From NCBI GenBank assembly GCA_035048495.1, contig CM068545.1:19502741-19566740 (forward strand): DNA of 64,000 bases, given 5' to 3'. The notes beneath the pieces were generated by a model. The model did no database searches. It saw only the letters and a list, made by a program, of their open reading frames with translations, and had not been told where the DNA came from. The DNA is from Euptelea pleiosperma (taxonomy: Eukaryota; Streptophyta; Magnoliopsida; Ranunculales; Eupteleaceae). Both the position numbers and the translations under genes were made by a program. Below, one piece after another: positions 60,141 to 64,000 of the stretch (position 1 is the stretch's first letter; each line of letters begins with the position of its first letter).

Positions 60141-60519
60141 TGTTAGGATCCTAAAGGTTAAGACTTAAACTTCCGGCACCTCCATCACCTAGGTGCTTTT
60201 GGTGTATTGGTTTGGGTCTTAACATTTGGTATTAGAGCCAACCCCACGACATGGGTTCAGGTCAAAGCAGGACCTGAGGAAAGGGCAACTTGGGGCCTCG
60301 CTCAAAAAATAAGAAAATAGGGGTATTGGAAAAAAAGCCAGAGGCTCGCTCACAAAAGTGAGAAAATAGGAGTACCAGAGTAAAAGCCGTCTCAGCGTGG
60401 GTCACCGTAGACGTTGGCCTTGAAGCATGGTAGAATGTTACAATCCTAAAGGTTAAGACTTAAACTTCCCACACCTCTATCACTTAGGTGCTTTTGGTGT
60501 ATTGGTTTGGGTCTTAACA
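60141..60519 (+). mobile_element. TRIM element of a second family (84-bp LTRs)
   Basis: Direct repeats at 60141-60224 and 60436-60519 are each 84 bp, start TGTTA and end GGGTCTTAACA, and share CCTAAAGGTTAAGACTTAAA and GGTGCTTTTGGTGTATTGGT. TGGTATTAGAGCC, two bases after the first repeat, is a primer-binding site variant. The interior (about 211 bp) has internal duplicate phrases such as GAGGCTCGCTCACAAAA and CCTCGCTCAAAAAATAAG, and no coding capacity. Confidence 0.82.
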
Positions 60520-60695
60520 TAGTGCTAGACCTTATGAATGGAAGGTGGCGGGTCTCATTTTGATTCAAAAGCCCTAATGGCTGAGAGCGAATCATGGCCG
60601 TTGAAAGAAGGAAACAGAAAAGCAGATCACACTGTATCAAATGCAATTGATAATCGAGGGACTTTTGTAAGAAAATAAATGGAGAGAGAGGGTAC

Positions 60696-60809
60696 CTTTC
60701 TAATTTGAGGGATGGATGGGATCCTGAAAACATTTGGCTTCTCCAAATAAAGGCAGAATAATAAGAAGGCACCCAGAGTCATCGACAAATATACAGCCAC
60801 CCTCACCAT
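60696..60809 (-). CDS. Possible first exon of a small unknown plant gene
   Basis: ATG at 60809 opens MVRVAVYLSMTLGAFLLFCL and 38 codons end at IRK, followed by a GTACCC donor (60695). Upstream on the minus strand are two CT-rich tracts and a TGTATATATTTC TATA-like word near 60973-60979, in the order expected for a plant promoter and leader. The start resembles, from memory, a small conserved plant membrane protein. No second exon was recognised; the TRIM at 60141-60519 lies where it might have been. It may be a dead fragment. Confidence 0.35.
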
Positions 60810-60940
60810 CGCTTTTCAATGGTTTCTCGATGAGAGAGAGAGAGAGACGCTTGTTCTGAATTCTGAACTTTCTGATTAGATTGGAATCTGGAATTGTACT
60901 TGAGCTTAGGTTTAATTTTGTTTTTTTAAACTTTGACTTT

Positions 60941-60943
<3 letters not shown>

Positions 60944-60976
<33 letters not shown>

Positions 60977-60979
60977 ATA
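60944..60979 (-). promoter_or_regulatory. (AG)n tract and TATA-like word
   Basis: (AG)13 at 60944-60970 borders AAATATATAC. On the minus strand this reads GTATATATTT then a long (CT)n tract, the usual layout at plant transcription starts. Confidence 0.4.
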
Positions 60980-60999
60980 CATCGTGTAGATGGTTGCAT

Positions 61000-61564
61000 T
61001 ATGTAAAATGCCGCTTACCTAACTATACTTAATACCTGGCCCACCAATTCGTCAATCTAGACCATGAATTCGTGGGATGATTCTTCTGATACCTATTAAT
61101 AGTCTTGATCTGGAACTTAGATGGCTACAAGGGGTTAATTGTCAAGAAAATAGAAGAGAGGCCTATTTTGATTGGTATGATATTCAAAATCTCAACCATT
61201 GGTTAGGAGGCTTTGGGAATCGTATAATACAAAGTTAAGACATGTTGGTAAACTGATGTGTAAGTACGGTTGTATAAGGGAGAAAAGTGTCATTCTTAAT
61301 TTTCTATATGGTAACTTATAGGTGAATTAGCACTATTCGGCGAGGTTGCATTAGATTGTGTTGGTCCGACGACCCATTGGTATACATAGTTGTTTCAACT
61401 TTCCCCAACAGGTCGATCTTTTGGGGGTAAATAGTTATTTAACACTTGATGTGCATGACGTCCTCAAGGGGAAAACACCGTCATTTAGATGCTAGCTATT
61501 GGCTTTTACAAGCGTACACCTCCTAAGATTCAACAATCTTCTCTTTGAGTGGATTTATATTTGA
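61000..61564. other. Intergenic DNA without recognised features
   Basis: No coding frame, terminal repeat or array was supported. Confidence 0.4.
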
Positions 61565-61680
61565 TAATTGATTTAGAATATCTGTCGAATATTGAATCGG
61601 ATTCAAATATCAGATTTTTCTGAATTCAGATTCATATATGCTTATATTCAATCCGAATGATATCTGTTGACAGATAACCA
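61565..61680. repeat. GATATTC/GAATATC word-rich stretch, copy 2
   Basis: TTAGAATATCTGTCGAATAT, TTGAATCGGATTCAAATATC and CAATCCGAATGATATCTG occur in series. It begins like the stretch at 34205-34290 (TTAGAATATCCGTCGGATAT). Confidence 0.5.
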
Positions 61681-61689
61681 TATAAAAAT

Positions 61690-61810
61690 GTGTGGTTAAG
61701 GCCATTGACCATTGGATTCAAGAGATCCACGGTCCACAAGGCAACAACCATTTTACGATTTGCAGTTGTTGCCTCTTAGACTGAGAATTTCTTGAATCTA
61801 ATGGTCATAA
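61690..61810. repeat. MITE related to 32240-32427
   Basis: GCCATTGACCATTGGATTCA plus AGAGATCCACGGTCCACAAG is mirrored by GAGAATTTCTTGAATCTAAT plus GGTC. The arms are shorter than in the 32-kb copy. Confidence 0.6.
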
Positions 61811-61847
61811 CATTGCATTAAATGAAAGCTTGGTGAGAAGTTAATGA

Positions 61848-61956
61848 ATTTCTTGCTATAATTGTAGGTTTATAGAAAGTTCTTCGCCTCATTGTAGCAG
61901 TAGTGCTTGTTGAATTTCTTGCTATTGTAGGTTTATAGAAAGTTCTTCGCGTCTAA
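61848..61956. repeat. Two-copy direct repeat
   Basis: GAATTTCTTGCTAT, then TGTAGGTTTATAGAAAGTTC plus TTCGC, occurs at 61848-61893 and again at about 61914-61955, differing by a 3-bp gap. Confidence 0.7.
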
Positions 61957-62098
61957 TATCTATAATAAAGCTAACGCATATAGACCATCTTTCTCTCTAA
62001 TCTACGTATTCAAAAATGTATGATGTGGTTCTCTCTCCATCTAGAAATAATCCTAGTGTCGAAATGTTCGAAATCTTCACTGTGATATTATAGACAAA

Positions 62099-63050
62099 GG
62101 GTATGTTTGGTACGCATGCAAATCATTACGTGTGCAATGGTTTGTGCATGCAATGGTTTGCGCACCCATACTATTTTCTTGTATTTGGTTCGCACTAACT
62201 TTGCATATGCAAATTTCAAAATTTACGCACTGTTCATATTTAATACCATTTGGTTTGCGCGCATGCTCACCTAGGAAAGCACAAAATATGTGGGCCCCAC
62301 ATATTAATTAAGAAAAAAAATAACAAATTTTTCATACTTAATACATGGGCCCCACATAGTGACATGAATTTCAAATTTTCAAAAACGAAAAATAGAAAAA
62401 ACAAAAATAATGGACAATAACAAAAATAATAGACATTTTTTTTCACAAATTTTTTTAGAAATTATGGTCGTTATTTTTTGGTATATTTTTTCAGCATTTT
62501 AACGGTATATAACTTAACAAGGGAGGTCCGAATCCGTTATGGTAAAAATAACGGCTGTTGTAATGGATTCGGACCTCCCCCGTTACGTTACGTATTGTTA
62601 AAATGGTCAAAAAATAAAATATCATTATTTTCTGTTGTAATGAAAATAACGACCATTATTTTTTGAAAAAATATTGTTAAAAAAAGGCCATTATTTTTTA
62701 GTTTTTTTTTTTTTTCCATTTTTCTCGTTTTTTTTTTAATTTTAAAATTTAAATTTCAAGCCACTTTTTCCATTAATTCTATTTTTTTTTTTTATTGAAA
62801 GATAGGGCTTGATTTGAGAAAATATTGGATTTTAATTTGTACCTTTTGCAAATTGTTTGCACAAGGAGGTTGTGTAAACAATTGCTCAGGGAGTAAAATG
62901 GGTTTTTAATTGCTAAAGAGGGTTAACATTCATTTGCTCGTGTGCATGTGCAAATCGCCGAATGCATGCGTACCAAACATGCATGGGAAACGATTGCACG
63001 CGTAAACCTATTTGCACACCCAATTTGCATGCGTATCAAAAGCACCCAAA
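62099..63050. mobile_element. DNA-transposon-like element with GGGT...CATGCAAAT ends and nested foldback
   Basis: The left end GGGTATGTTTGGTACGCATG is mirrored by GGGTGCTTTTGATACGCATG on the other strand near 63050; ATGCAAAT/ATTTGCAT words continue in both arms. AAA borders both sides, too little to fix a duplication. The interior contains the TAACGG foldback at 62400-62720. No transposase was found. Confidence 0.55.
62400..62720. repeat. TAACGG-word foldback element, copy 3
   Basis: A central hairpin pairs GGGAGGTCCGAATCC (62522-62536) with GGATTCGGACCTCCC (62565-62579). Outer arms pair ATTATGGTCGTTATTTTTT with AAATAACGACCATTAT. The words CCGTTA, AACGGCTGTT and TTAACGG fill the interior. 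Confidence 0.65.
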
Positions 63051-63448
63051 ATGTTCTTCCGTGATTGCATTTCTGCATATTATTCCTATTATAGCATCTG
63101 CCTATTTCTTGATTGAATGTAGTTGATGCTTGATAAATTTCTTAGTACACTCCAGCACGTGTGGAAGGGGTGACTCATGCCCCGGGGGACTAGTTGGGTT
63201 CTCTAAGAGGCCCGGATACCCACAATTTCAAAAAAAAAAAAAAATAGTTGGTAACATTTTTTGCATAATTAATAGTATTAGTGTATGTATTTTTTTTTAA
63301 AGAGGGAAATTCCCATTGCAATCCAGCTGAGGTTTGAATGTTGGATACTCCTTACTAATGAATTATTTTTTCTTGAAGCACTATGAAAGGCTGGGCTTTT
63401 GATCGGATTATTGTGGTGATTTGATCCATGATGACAATAATAATTGTA

Positions 63449-63835
63449 GGGTCGGGCTCGGGGGACACCCATTTTTGACCCCCATTTTTTACACCCATTT
63501 TGGCCTACCCACATAGAAGATGAAACAATGGCTGATTTTTGGTGGGGATGATCTCCTCACCATATAGATCACCCCAACAAAAAATCAGCCCATTCTGAAA
63601 TTTCTAACCCCATCAAATGTGGTTTTCAAGTTACAGGGTAAAGCATGACGGTCCATAATTCTTTAGATTCTAAACCAGTCTATGATTATCAGAATGATTT
63701 GAATTTTTGTGAGGATGATCTCCTCACCATGGAGATCATCCCCACCAAATCAGCCATTGATTCATCTTCTATGTGGGTAGGCCAAAATGGGTGTCAAAAA
63801 TGGGGGTAAAAATGGGTGTCCCCCGAGCTAGACCC
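63449..63835. mobile_element. GGGTC...GACCC MITE, copy 2, with perfect 8-bp duplication
   Basis: TAATTGTA occurs at 63441-63448 and 63836-63843. The ends GGGTCGGGCTCGGGGGACAC and, reversed, GGGTCTAGCTCGGGGGACAC lead into arms of about 80 bp that include TAGAAGATGAAACAATGG. The interior matches copy 1. The duplication length fits a hAT-type non-autonomous element. Confidence 0.78.
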
Positions 63836-63849
63836 TAATTGTATTGGTT

Positions 63850-64000
63850 TTAGTAGGTTGAGCCTGACGTTAGGGTTGGGTTATCCCTTTTAGAACTTGG
63901 GTTGGGCTCATGCCAAATTTTTGGTAACCCGATCAAATAAGGTTGGGTTAGGTTTGATACTCGGCCCAACCCGAACCCGATATACAAACTACGTAGTATA
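63850..64000. repeat. GGGTTGGG/CCCAACCC word-rich stretch, cut by the window end
   Basis: TAGGGTTGGGTTATCCC, ACTTGGGTTGGGCTC, AAGGTTGGGTTAGG and CGGCCCAACCCGAACCCGAT follow within 140 bp. It looks like a further word-and-complement element; only the left part is visible. Confidence 0.45.

Overview
The window is nuclear DNA of a flowering plant. It is AT-rich and contains three split genes with GT-AG introns, long introns and many plant transposon families: L1-type LINEs with a zf-RVT domain, Copia and Gypsy fragments, TRIMs and MITEs. The species cannot be named from the sequence. Intron sizes up to 16 kb and the transposon load suggest a larger-genome, probably woody angiosperm (inference).

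Three host genes were rebuilt exon by exon, and each gives one continuous reading frame. (1) Plus strand, 1057-31080: a SAP30BP/HCNGP-domain nuclear protein, 8 exons, 1281 nt, 426 aa. (2) Plus strand, 39277-44486: a nucleobase-ascorbate transporter (NAT), 14 exons, 1575 nt, 524 aa. (3) Minus strand, 59275-45561: a plant O-fucosyltransferase-like type II membrane glycosyltransferase, 10 exons, 1902 nt, 633 aa. Genes 2 and 3 converge, with about 1.07 kb between their stop codons. A possible first exon of a fourth gene lies on the minus strand at 60809-60696.

Most of the remaining sequence is mobile DNA. Intron 7 of gene 1 (16.15 kb) holds a nested stack: LINE-A is split by a TG...CA element that looks like a solo LTR, which is split by the near full-length LINE-B (15-bp target duplication), which is split by a minus-strand Copia element (LTRs 204/205 bp, PBS, PPT). 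Intron 3 carries another 5'-truncated L1 with a 13-bp target duplication and a minus-strand LTR region with a cluster of CAATCGATTG palindromes. Intron 5 of gene 3 contains a broken hnRNP-like retrocopy lying directly between two TRIM elements arranged head to head.

Small elements are spread through introns and intergenic DNA. They include a Mutator-like MITE, a PIF/Harbinger-like element inside a LINE RNase H fragment, a GGGTC...GACCC MITE with a perfect 8-bp duplication, a second TRIM family, and several short elements whose interiors consist mainly of one degenerate word and its reverse complement (GTTTCG, GTATCC, TAACGG, GATATTC, GGGTTGGG). The genes do not form a pathway; they are ordinary independent plant genes. 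No CRISPR array, rRNA gene or convincing tRNA gene was seen.
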